Source: Alitta virens (taxonomy: Eukaryota; Annelida; Polychaeta; Phyllodocida; Nereididae). From it: a stretch of DNA of 64,000 nucleotides. Positions 47,926-57,590 of this stretch are shown here, piece after piece; the stretch's first letter is position 1; every line of letters starts with the position of its first letter. Below the pieces are notes generated by a model. That model saw only the letters and a program-made list of their open reading frames with translations, searched no databases and had not been told where the DNA came from. The stretch covers positions 26,271,396 through 26,335,395 of the forward strand of contig OW028580.1 of NCBI GenBank assembly GCA_932294295.1. The letters are read 5' to 3'. The translations under genes and the position numbers were made by a program.

Positions 47926-48182
47926 ACTGCAGAACCCCTCTATCAAGGCCACCCTTCTTGCAAATTGTACTTAATAGTGAGGGTGGTCTCAATAGATGGG
48001 CACACTTGGTTCCTGAAATCAGTGGTTTTAATGTGGAGGTGGTCTTAATAGTGAGGTGGCCACCATTATTTTGACTCTCATCATATTACCATTGTATTTT
48101 TTACCTCTGTATTAAGACCACCTCACCATTAAGACCAGCAACATTTGCACTAAGGGTGGTCTTAATGGCGAGGTTCCACTAT
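47926..48182. mobile_element. MITE-L, ~255-bp copy
   Basis: The left end TA-CTGCAGAACCCCTCTATC and the right end CTTAATGGCGAGGTTCCACT-AT are imperfect inverted repeats. Inside are several GGTGGTCTTAATAGTGAG units in both orientations. Confidence 0.72.
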
Positions 48183-48682
48183 AAAGAGTATATTTTTTCT
48201 TGTACATTTTGAAGTACTCCCCACTGTGAAAAGCTCTTTTATGAGCACACATATTTTGATCATAATGTACTTGGGAGGTGTGAAATTCCTGTGATATGTG
48301 ACAGAAAGTGTGCTTATAGATCCATTAAATCCACTTAGACAGCCATTTTGCAGTTTTCACATCAAGTAAATGATGTGTTTTTATTTTGTAACACTTTTTA
48401 AATTAATTTTTACTGTAATGATACTCATGTTTCACTGAGAGCGTACCAGCTATTTCTTTACATACACTACGGCATTTTTATTGCAAATTTGGCCTAAATA
48501 GTGAGGTGGTCTTAATGGTGAGGTTTTTAATGAGTGGGCTTATAATGTACTAATACTTAATGCATCAGTTTGTAGAGCTCTCAACGGGGGGCTTGTTTTT
48601 AAGTTAAGGTAATTAAGTTATGTAGCAGGGGCGTAGTCGTGAAATTTGTTGGGGGGGGGGGGGTTTGCAAAGTGACATTTTT
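48183..48682. other. Intergenic with a MITE-L fragment
   Basis: AATAGTGAGGTGGTCTTAAT and GGTGAGGTTTTTAATG at 48495-48535 are a second MITE-L end. At 48627-48662, AGGGGCGTAG then a G run resembles the ends of the 12.3-kb element. Confidence 0.5.
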
Positions 48683-48830
48683 ACATGGCCAAATGTGCCA
48701 CGTGCGTTTTCCATGGGTTTGATAAACGCATGGTTTTTGTCTCAAAATTAGCTAAAAACCATGCATTTTCCATGCGCTAATCCTTCTTATGGAAAACGCA
48801 CGTGGCACATTTGGCCATGTACCACCTACC
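48683..48830. mobile_element. Fold-back MITE (MITE-H), copy 1
   Basis: The ends are perfect inverted repeats of about 32 bp, starting ACATGGCCAAATGTGCCACG, and complementarity continues toward the centre. The transcript would fold into a nearly continuous hairpin. It is about 148 bp, flanked by TA. It matches 61066-61218. Confidence 0.85.
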
Positions 48831-48837
48831 AGAAAAA

Positions 48838-48942
48838 ACGTAATGATGGGATGATAAGGCTTGGAGTACACACTATGGTACGCATTCTTCCCATAGGTTG
48901 GGAATTTTACCTGCCTCATTATAGAAACTAAGTAATTACTAT
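48838..48942 (-). mobile_element. SINE-A copy, partial
   Basis: TGGGATGATAAGGCTTGGAG, TTCCCATAGGTTGGGA and TTTTACCTGCCTCATTATAG. It directly follows the fold-back MITE. Confidence 0.6.
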
Positions 48943-49712
48943 ACCCAGATATAAATATTAGAATTTTAGGCTACTTTACGTTTAGCAACTGTTGAATTTG
49001 AAATAAAAAGACCACTAAAGGGAATAAACAACAACAAAAAAAATTGTAAAATTTGAGTCTTATCATCTATGTGATTTAGAAATTTAAAGATAAAAACTAT
49101 ACGACAAATTCATAATTCGACATTAAAAATGTTGAAAATTCTGTGCGAGGAAACGAGCAGTTGCAAAGTCATAGAAAGTCAATAACATTTCTTTGAAAAA
49201 AAATAAAAAATAAAAAAGGTGTTTGCAAATTTTTTCTTAATTTTATCCAATGAAATACAGAAATAATATTATCAGTAACATTTTATGTAAATTTTTACAT
49301 TACCATAAACACATATAATCACACCCATTCAACTAGTATTTACTATGCTGAGGCGGTCCTAGATGTGCTATTTTCATCTTTGTTTTGTCAGCAACCTGTA
49401 ATTGTCAATGATGTCATCAGATAAAACTTAAAAGAACTCAACCAAGATATTACCGTAGCAACCGGCGAGATATCAAGATTGATTGCCTTTTTGTATAAGA
49501 GCTGAGAAAATATTGTTCTCAATCGATTCTCAAGGTGTTGTTGTTATGGTAAAATTGTTTTGTAGTGACAGAATAAAAAAATTGGGATACTATTTTGGGT
49601 GATGATCTATGTTAAAATAGTTTTGTAGTGACAAAGCTACATTTTTTTTTTTCTGTTAATTTTTGTAATTTTCTAGGATATATAATATATATATTTCAAA
49701 AACCAACTGACA
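48943..49712. other. Intergenic, nothing assigned
   Basis: AT-rich. TTGTAGTGACA occurs twice near 49561 and 49623 in a short local direct duplication. Confidence 0.4.
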
Positions 49713-50030
49713 ATAGAGTCTTTTCACTGAGCAGCCCTGAATTCAGCAAGACATAAGTCTTTCCTCTCCTCTTATTACTCATTTTGCTTTTCAGACATAG
49801 AATATAATCACTGACTTATTCAATAAATATAACTTTCTCAGAAAAATAATTAAAATCAACCTAAATCAACCTAAGTGTCAAATATACATTAAAATGCACT
49901 AAAAATACTGCTGCTAGGATGCACTTTGCTTCAGCCAATCACAGCCAAGGGCGGGAACTTTTTCAGCCAATAGAATTGCCTTGTTCTGTCGTATCCACCT
50001 GGTGTAAATGTACCTTGAAAATCCACTATT
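49713..50030 (-). mobile_element. MITE-F, full-length copy
   Basis: It starts AGTCTTTTCACTGAGCAGCC and ends GAAAATCCACTATT, an imperfect inverted match. The body is the reverse complement of 55558-55871. It abuts a MITE-L-like piece (GAGACCACCTTACTATTAGG). Confidence 0.8.
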
Positions 50031-50785
50031 GAGACCACCTTACTATTAGGAAAACACCTATTTTGGGACACTAATAGTATTCTCATCATTGTATTTGATT
50101 AACTATTAATAACACCAACTAGCCGTTTAGATTAGTAGACTTTGCATAATAGCTATATTTCATGTATTTGGAGAATTGGTTATTATATTGGAAAACCACA
50201 CCAGTCTCTGATATCAGGTTTATAGAATATGTACTACATTTACAAACATTATTATTCAAAAAACATCTTTTATATTTTAAATATCATATTCCATAGAAAA
50301 TAGCAAGAAAATATGGTAGACTTTAAAACCACAATGTTTATCAATATGAAACCAAGAAACTTGCTGTATGTAAAAATGGCTATCCGTGGGCAACCTAAAA
50401 ACAGCTTTTCGTGCAAAACCTTGCCTTTGCACGAAATATGGCCATGCCCGCATAATTGTAACTTATGGAACCTGTCGGCTTCAATATTTCGGCTTTGAGC
50501 TTGGGGTTTCAACACAAATATCGCCGATAATAACTTACATAGACCTATTATATAACGCCTTTTCATTGTTACTTAGGTTTTTTTGCCTAGTTATTGTGTG
50601 GCACTTTAATAAATTTGAAATATTTAGTATTTTTGTAATGATATTTATTATATACCAAGCTGATAAATAACTTTCAGGGATAAGATTAATATATTATTAA
50701 GGATATTCAGATTATGATTGATGATTTGTCTTCATAATTCATGTTTCCATAGAAAGGTAAGGCAAGGTATTATGTAACGGATAAA
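50031..50785. other. Intergenic, nothing assigned
   Basis: Overlapping open frames at 50270-50670 on both strands are unsupported. Confidence 0.35.
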
Positions 50786-50946
50786 ATACAGAGGAATTCC
50801 CGTTTTAAAAAAAACCTCACTATTAAGACCACCAGTCAGTATGGGCCCTTGAAATATTGCCATTGTATTTTACCTCGCTATTAAGAACATCTCACCATTA
50901 AGGTATATTTTGTAATAAAGGAGTCTTAATGGCAAGGTTTAATACA
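50786..50946. mobile_element. MITE-L, ~160-bp copy
   Basis: Left GAGGAATTCCCGTTTTAA and CTCACTATTAAGACCACC, right GGAGTCTTAATGGCAAGGTT. The ends are decayed but inverted. Confidence 0.65.
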
Positions 50947-51525
50947 GACAGACAGAAAGATGTTCTGACAAACACAGACTGAAATATGGAAAATACACAA
51001 AAAATACAGAACGACATATTTCCCAAAATGTGTTTATTTCATTATAAAAACTAGTGCATTTTCTGTAGACACTGGTTTTAATAGCGAGGTTATAAGACCT
51101 TTTACTTATTTTTTTGTCTCTATATATTTTCAGCTGTAAGTCAAACTAGTCTGAGAGTTTCATTAAAACTTGGCACTGGTTGCCCAGACAACAATTCACA
51201 CATTATATGTCTTTTTTTTTTGTTTCTTTTGCAAAAAAAGTATGTTAGTTTGTTTTTCGTGGTACTTTTATAAAACGTTTTACATTTGTCTCAGTCCTAA
51301 TGTATCTCTATTTGGAAACTACTCTGGCAGCAGCCTGCAAAAAGAAAATATTTTCAACATATTGTATATTTATTTCAAATCAAATACTGACATTGTAAAA
51401 AAAGGCAACATTGGTTAAATATATGATTTTATTTTTTGAAATATTACCACAGGGTTTTTATGACCCAAACTCCACATTTGACCTTGTCACAATAGTAGTA
51501 TGTTCTACAATACTGCTGTGATTAT
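50947..51525. other. Intergenic with a short MITE-L end
   Basis: GGTTTTAATAGCGAGGTTAT near 51073 is a MITE-L end. Otherwise unassigned. Confidence 0.4.
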
Positions 51526-51616
51526 AAGACACCATATTACACATTTACCTCATGGGTGGGCTCTTTTGCTTTCCCCAGTATGGGTACCGAGTACAAGGCA
51601 CCACCAATTTAAGATG
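51526..51616 (-). mobile_element. SINE-A copy interrupted by a SINE-B insertion
   Basis: TTACACATTTACCTCATGGG and GTACCGAGTACAAGGCACCA are SINE-A on the minus strand. The sequence resumes at 51777 after the nested SINE-B. Confidence 0.75.
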
Positions 51617-51776
51617 GGGGTGGGGGCCTAGCTCAGTGGTAGCGCGCTGGGCTTCCAACCACTGGGTCTCGGGTTCATTTCCTGGTCGAGCCTATGTTGG
51701 ATGGCTGTTTCATCCTTCGTCTCATTGCCATGGTCCCTACCTGTTCAGCACGTAAAGCCCTAATTCACCACCACCA
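51617..51776 (+). mobile_element. SINE-B, nested copy with perfect 16-bp target duplication
   Basis: CCACCAATTTAAGATG occurs at 51601-51616 and again at 51777-51792, flanking the element. The head GGCCTAGCTCAGTGGTAGCG is a good box A and CGGGTTCATTTCC a recognisable box B. TTCCAA in the middle sits where a Gly-TCC anticodon loop would be. The body TTGGATGGCTGTTTC to CGTAAAGCCCTAATTC matches the copies at 17.6 and 60.6 kb, but about 25 bp present in them (around AGCCCATCGGGTGC) are missing. It is not a functional tRNA. Confidence 0.88.
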
Positions 51777-51844
51777 CCACCAATTTAAGATGAATATTCC
51801 ATCATGCACCGATTTTCATTATCTCATAAAGATCTGTCTATCTT

Positions 51845-52015
51845 CATGAGCGACATCTCAACTGGAGGTCGATTGTATGAGACGTTAAATTTGTACCTCG
51901 TTTTTGGTGTCTATGACTCTCTAACGAGGCAAGTGAAAGACCCCACCCACGGGGTAAATGTGTAACATGGTGTGGATGGACTCCAAGCCTTAACATCTCA
52001 TCACTATGTCAGTCA
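51845..52015 (+). mobile_element. SINE-A copy, head-to-head with the previous one
   Basis: ACATCTCAACTGGAGGTCGA, GGCAAGTGAAAGACCCCACC and CACGGGGTAAATGTGTAACA, then GACTCCAAGCCTTAACATCT. One of the best-kept bodies. Confidence 0.8.
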
Positions 52016-52560
52016 AACTTATTAAATGTTTAATTTTCATAACGTAAGCCGTCGAAAAAAAATATCATTTATCCAGAATTTGGGCATACAAAATTAATTT
52101 GCAGCTTATTCACAGACAATCTTTAAGCCAATGCTTATTTGCAAATCATAAATATCAAATTAAATTTCAATAATTTCATCAGAGTGAGTTTGGGTTTAAT
52201 CATGATTTAATTGCTTCAAATTATGAATAATCAATTTGTCAGAATGTGAGTAAATTTGGTTTTCATGAATTGGTAATTGGCAAATGTGATAAACGATAAA
52301 CGCAATTTTAATTATGATTTTGCCGATTAAAAGCATTTTATTAGCATCTTAAATTGATTATGATTAGTGTAGAGTGCACCCTGCAAAAGAGGTCATTCCA
52401 CCTATAGTACTTAAACAATTGAAAATGTTGAATTTGTTTAAATAATATGTGATTATGGAAACATCAGTTTGTTAGTGATATCATACACTTACAAATTAAT
52501 GTTAGCATAAATATTTGAAAACGTATACAAATATCTTTATTTACATACGTATGTCAGCTG
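52016..52560. other. Intergenic, nothing assigned
   Basis: Very AT-rich with ATTTAAT/AATTAAAT vocabulary. No gene. Confidence 0.4.
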
Positions 52561-52565
52561 TAAAC

Positions 52566-52680
52566 TTGCTGCTTTGTACTTAGTATCTATGCTGGGGTCA
52601 CCCACGTGACCAAGTTTAACGTGTCACATGGTGTGGATTCCAAGCCTTATCATCTGATCATTATTTCTGCCTCTAGCAGC
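52566..52680 (+). mobile_element. SINE-A copy running into the TCTCC array
   Basis: TGTACTTAGTATCTATGCTG, CACATGGTGTGGATTCCAAG and CCTTATCATCTGATCATTAT, then TCTGCCTCTAGCAGCTCC. The TCTCC array starts within about 15 bp of the SINE end. Confidence 0.75.
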
Positions 52681-52690
52681 TCCTTTTCCT

Positions 52691-53306
52691 CTCCTTCTCC
52701 TCTCCTCTCCTCTCCTTGAATCTCTTCTCCTCTCCTCTCCTCTCCTCTCCTCTCCTCTCCTCTCCTCTCCTCTCCTCTCCTCTCCTCTCCTCTCCTCTCC
52801 TCTCCTCTCCTCTCCTCTCCTCTCCTCTCCTCTCCTCTCCTCTCCTCTCCTTGAATCTCTTCTCCTCTCCTCTCCTCTCCTCTCCTCTCCTCTCCTCTCC
52901 TCTCCTCTCCTCTCCTCTCCTCTCCTCTCCTCTCCTCTCCTCTCCTCTCCTCTCCTCTCCTCTCCTCTCCTCTCCTTGAATCTCTTCTCCTCTCCTCTCC
53001 TCTCCTCTCCTTTCCTCTCCTCTCCTCTCCTCTCCTCTCCTCTCCTCTCCTCTCCTCTCCTCTCCTCTCCTCTCCTCTCCTCTCCTCTCCTCTCCTCTCC
53101 TCTCCTCTCCTCTCCTCTCCTCTCCTCTCCTTGAATCTCTTCTCCTCTCCTCTCCTCTCCTCTCCTCTCCTCTCCTCTCCTCTCCTCTCCTCTCCTCTCC
53201 TCTCCTCTCCTCTCCTCTCCTCTCCTCTCCTCTCCTCTCCTCTCCTCTCCTCTCCTCTCCTCTCCTCTCCTCTCCTCTAATCTCCTCTCCTCTCCTCTCC
53301 TCTCCC
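52691..53306. repeat. (TCTCC)n array, ~615 bp
   Basis: Nearly pure pentanucleotide, all pyrimidines on the plus strand. The interruption CCTTGAATCTCTTCTCC recurs near 52715, 52850, 52974 and 53130. Blocks of about 125-155 bp have thus been copied. The 266-residue RGEER open frame on the minus strand is its translation. Confidence 0.97.
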
Positions 53307-55175
53307 CTCCCACTATAACAGTACCTGTCTTTAGTAATATGTCATCTCTCCATGCTATGTGAATAGGCAATGTGTCTTTGCCAGAATTAATGGTTATTGA
53401 CTGATTTCTCTCATTCCTATTCAATTATTCATTTCTATTGACTGCTCGTCTGGGTACTTCTGGGTAGGTTCAATAAGGAGCCTCGACTTGAGTGATTAGG
53501 TTCTGTAGATAGCAAGGGAAATATTAAGGAAAGCTTAGTACATAGAAAATATCAATACAAACTTAAGCAATACACAGAAATCAACATTGTTATTTATAAA
53601 GATACCTAAACTGGGCATCCACAATATTTAAATTAATAAATATAATTAAACAAATATAACCTTTTCTCCACCCAAAAATCTATGTTGGACTCCTCCCCAT
53701 CCGATATTACTGTAATGGTAAAAGAAATTCTCCTGTGATGGTTGAATAATAATAGATACTTACTATATTTATCAATGCAAATATAATTTATCAAATTAAT
53801 TAAAATTATAAATCGCCATTGCAAAATCTTAATAACGCTTTTGATTAACAAAAGATATAAATCAAAATTTTTATACATTTTCCCAAAAACAATATATTAT
53901 ATAGCTAAGTCTAATCACTAGTCTAGATATCTACAATTACCAAATAGGTCAACGGATTAAATTGAATGAACAAAAAGGGTGAATGTTTTAAGGTCTTTTT
54001 AAGGCTAGCTGAAGCTTACAAGTCTAATCCTATAACCGATTGCATAATCCCATCATCTCCAGACAAATTGGAAAACGCCAGACTTTTTGCGGACACTGCT
54101 GAATTTATTGTTTAAATCACAATATTTTTCAACATTGATATATACATATACTGTATGGCGATCTAACAGAACGGATAAGTATTTTTGCTGTCCAGTTTGC
54201 TGTGAATAACGTTTTATTGGTAATTTTACATAGTTTTTTTTTTTTTTCAATTTTATTTATTTGACAGGACACATCTTTCCATAAAATATTCTAAGAATAA
54301 TGGTTACATGCATGCTACAAATTATAGTGAAAGAAAGGTCAAATAAAGTAGTGATTTGAACGGTAGAATGCAATTTATGAAATAAGCAAAACGAAGCAGT
54401 AAGTTATCCTATACCCAATCAGACGAAACGTAGATTATGATGTTAATGTTAAATATTCATACATTCTAATAATAAAAAATCGTATAAATGTACTGTTCTT
54501 AAAGAGAATGTATATATAATGACTCATTTGCTAAATGATTTACTTTCAAAGTATTTTTGGCATTAAAATGCCTGTTAAATTCTGAATTTCACTTAATTTT
54601 TACTTTCAATTTTGATTATTTATTTGGGTTGGTTCCTTTTTAAAACATGAATTATTATTACAGAAAAATAACACAAACTGAAGAAAAAAAAACGAAAAAC
54701 CCTTTAATTCACAGAGAAATACAAGGTCTATCTTCTGTTTTCACGAGATCTGCAAAATGCATAAAAATAGACTTAACAGTGCTATAAATGCTTAAGTGTC
54801 GGTTGCTATGGCAACTGATACAAATGTAGAGTTTTATCACTAATTGTGAGAGCGGCACATCTGGGCTTAATTTGGGATTATTGCACAGTGCTCCACAATC
54901 TGTGTATTTGCATAGAGCTAGGGGGGTAGCTTAGAGTTCTTTTATTGTTGAGTAGGCCTGCACAGAGCAGATGTTTTGGAATATACTGGAGTTGTCTTGT
55001 CATAAAAGATAATGAAATTTACTTTGAAGAGGCAATGATGTCTCTGTTTTTCTGGATTTAACCATAAAGAACCAAGTATAAATAGGAAATAAAATGAAAT
55101 TGGAAAGTATGGTGTCTGTAAAAGAATATATGGGTATATAAACTATAAATAGCCTAGTAATGTCGCCTCAAAATC
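53307..55175. other. Intergenic, nothing assigned
   Basis: AT-rich. No repeat family, exon or RNA gene recognised. Confidence 0.4.
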
Positions 55176-55557
55176 AATGCCACCTGGTTGCTGGTATGTG
55201 TGGACATCACAAACTGCCCCCAAGTTGCGACAACCTCACTGTGAAAATCTCAATTAGAGATACCATGGTTGTAGGTTCGAGACCCCGCCATGGCATAGAG
55301 AAACAGAGCAGATCCTCTGTAACTCTTTGCTCCACTCCACCCAAGTGTAAATGGGGAGCTGGCTATGGACAGTGCTGGCGTTTCTAGAGTGCTTAGCCCG
55401 CTGCATGTAATTCTGTTTAATGGGCTGTATACTCCCCAGGGAGATGAGAAAGGCTCAGGATTGAACAGGGTCGCTGGTGGGTTCTGTGTAAGAATCCAGC
55501 TTAAGTGAGAGGCTGCCAAAGTGCCAAGATCGAGTGAATACCACCTACCTTTACCTA
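55176..55557 (+). mobile_element. Third tRNA-derived SINE type (SINE-C)
   Basis: It has GTAGGTTCGAGACCCCGCC (box B), then TAAATGGGGAGCTGGC, GTGCTTAGCCCGCTGCATGT and TGGGCTGTATACTCCCCAGG. The 3' end is ACCACCTACCTTTACCTA. The body is unlike SINE-A and SINE-B. It abuts MITE-F with no gap. Confidence 0.6.
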
Positions 55558-55871
55558 ATAGTGGATTTTCACGGAAGGTTCTATATTTTCACCAGGTGGC
55601 TATGATAGAATATTGCAATTCTTTTGGCTGAAAAAGTTCCTGCCCTTGGCTGTGATTGGCTGAAGCAAAGTTCATCCTAGCAGCACTATTTTTTTGTGCA
55701 TTTTAATGTATATTTGAAGTCTTATCATTCAGTTGATTTTTTTTTTCTGAGACAGTTATATTTATTAAATAAGTCAGTGATTATCTTCTATGTCTGAAAA
55801 GCAAAATGAGTAATAAGAGGAGTGGAGGGACTTATGTCTTGCTGAACTCAGGGCTGCTCAGCGAAAAGACT
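55558..55871 (+). mobile_element. MITE-F, full-length copy
   Basis: AGTGGATTTTCACGGAAGGT at the left and CAGCGAAAAGACT at the right. The body matches the copies at 34.8 and 49.7 kb. Confidence 0.8.
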
Positions 55872-56408
55872 TAAATATTGAGTTCTAAGTATAGATGTGA
55901 TACAACATACATTCTGGAATTAAAACTATGGAGGTGTTGAACATGATGACCTTAGAATTACTCATGTCTTGAGCCTCAAAACAGAGGTTTTTAAATGGAT
56001 GATCTTATTACAGCCAATTTCGTAGACTTGGAAACTAAACACCACATGACGTTATGCCAATTAATATGTGAAGCCAGGATTCCAATTGGCCGAGAGACTG
56101 CCATAACCAATGGGAGTCTAGGATTAACATGACATCCTCTGAAGTTATGTTTCGAAGTCTAAAACGTTTATAACATTACATCTTCAGGCAGGAAATCATT
56201 TAACATGTATTATCTAGTTTTGTCTCAATATATTTTCTTTTCATTTTTTCTCCTATTCTCTTATAAACTTTAAATTAATATATATTTTCTTTCAAAAAGT
56301 TTTTTTCTACTCTTAAATCTGCCTTTTTTCCATGCACTGAAACCAAAAAGCTGCCAGCCACGCAATGGCGCTGCATACTGACTCCGTCGTATCCTAGGTG
56401 ACGTTTAA
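55872..56408. other. Intergenic, nothing assigned
   Basis: No gene. It becomes less AT-rich near 56330 as the promoter-like patch is approached. Confidence 0.35.
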
Positions 56409-56690
56409 TGACGTCATCAGTGTTGTTATGACCTTTCAAGTGCGGATGGAATGGGTAGTCTGTAGTAGGGACACGGCTCTCCTTGAGCACGGGCACCTGA
56501 GCCTTCCACTGACTTTTAAAACTTACATCCCTTCTTTTTTTGCTTGATACTATTCGCTCTTTTGGCCTTTCCCGAAGTGCAACAGTGTCGTTCGGTCTTA
56601 CAAGGGTATTTTGAATTCTCTTTTGGATGGAAGGTCACATTTTAACGACATTGATGGGAGTGTAATAAAAGAACAATGTCTACAGTATGG
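56409..56690 (+). promoter_or_regulatory. Possible promoter with CRE and a short ATG exon
   Basis: TGACGTCA, the perfect CREB/ATF palindrome, lies at 56409-56416. Downstream at 56676-56690 is ATGTCTACAGTATGG (MSTVW) with A at -3, ending in the donor GTAAGT at 56691. This layout fits a first coding exon in phase 0. No second exon was found in the window, so the call rests on signals alone. Confidence 0.3.
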
Positions 56691-56767
56691 GTAAGTTTGA
56701 TCAAGGATCCAGAAAACATTAAAAAAAAAAAGTACCCTCAAGAAGTCTTAGAGACTAGCATTCTAGC

Positions 56768-56797
56768 AGATAGGTAGGTAGGTAGAGACAGACAGAC

Positions 56798-56847
<50 letters not shown>

Positions 56848-56995
56848 GTAGACAGACAGATATATAGATAGATATATAAGATAGATAGTTATATAGATGG
56901 GTAGATATAGATAGACAGACAGATAGACAGACAGCTAGACAGCTAGACAGCTAGACAGATAGATAGATAGATAGATAGATGGATGGATAGATAGA
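56768..56995. repeat. GATA/GACA array
   Basis: GATA units with GGTA and GACA variants and ACAGCTAGACAGCTAGACAG near 56930. Confidence 0.93.
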
Positions 56996-57183
56996 TACAA
57001 TTTTGTAACTGTAGTTGGTCATATTATATTCCTTAAATGTAAGCTCAAGCTCTTGATATACAGATAGACAACTAATCAAAAGTGCAAACCATTGGCTAAG
57101 ACAGAACAAAAGTAGAACAGACACAGACCCCCAACTGTAAACAAAACCATAAAATAACAGTACTTACTTTCCATGATAACAAT

Positions 57184-57590
57184 AACCTGTGAGTATACTG
57201 TAGAATCAATGTTTGCGATCCGTATCTTTATCTACACTCCACGGTCGCCCAGTAGATAATTGCATCATCGACATCTATACCACAGTGTCACCCAAAATGA
57301 CAAACTCCTTCCCTTCCTTTCCTATCAAGTGACATGATTAATAAGTCTATTTCCTCCTGGAAGCTGATCCTAACTCAGATGTATTATTTAGAGTCAATTG
57401 ATCCCACGGGTCGTTCTCTCCAGCTGTGGGAGACTTAGTTGAGTACACAACTCACACGGGGATAAAATAAATACTGCAAGAAGGGTGATGCCGTGGGATT
57501 ACACAAGCAGACTATGTGGTGACAAGGCTAACAGAAAGAAAGGGGGTTTTAAGTGAGCAAGCAGTTGCATAAGCAGGGCTTAAGTGGAGG
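57184..57590 (+). repeat. Left arm of a ~400-bp inverted repeat (partner 63107-63497)
   Basis: It aligns with the reverse complement of 63107-63497 at roughly 94% by eye. Shared pieces include CATCGACATCTATACCACAG, TCCTCCTGGAAGCTGATCCT and GGGATAAAATAAATACTGCA. The spacing between the arms is about 5.5 kb. Confidence 0.85.

Noticed and set aside
51620..51692. Functional tRNA gene
   Set aside because: Box A and B are good, but the acceptor and anticodon stems do not pair properly, and the element continues into a SINE body with target duplications.
52624..53424. 266-residue RGEER-repeat open frame
   Set aside because: It is the minus-strand translation of the TCTCC pentanucleotide array.
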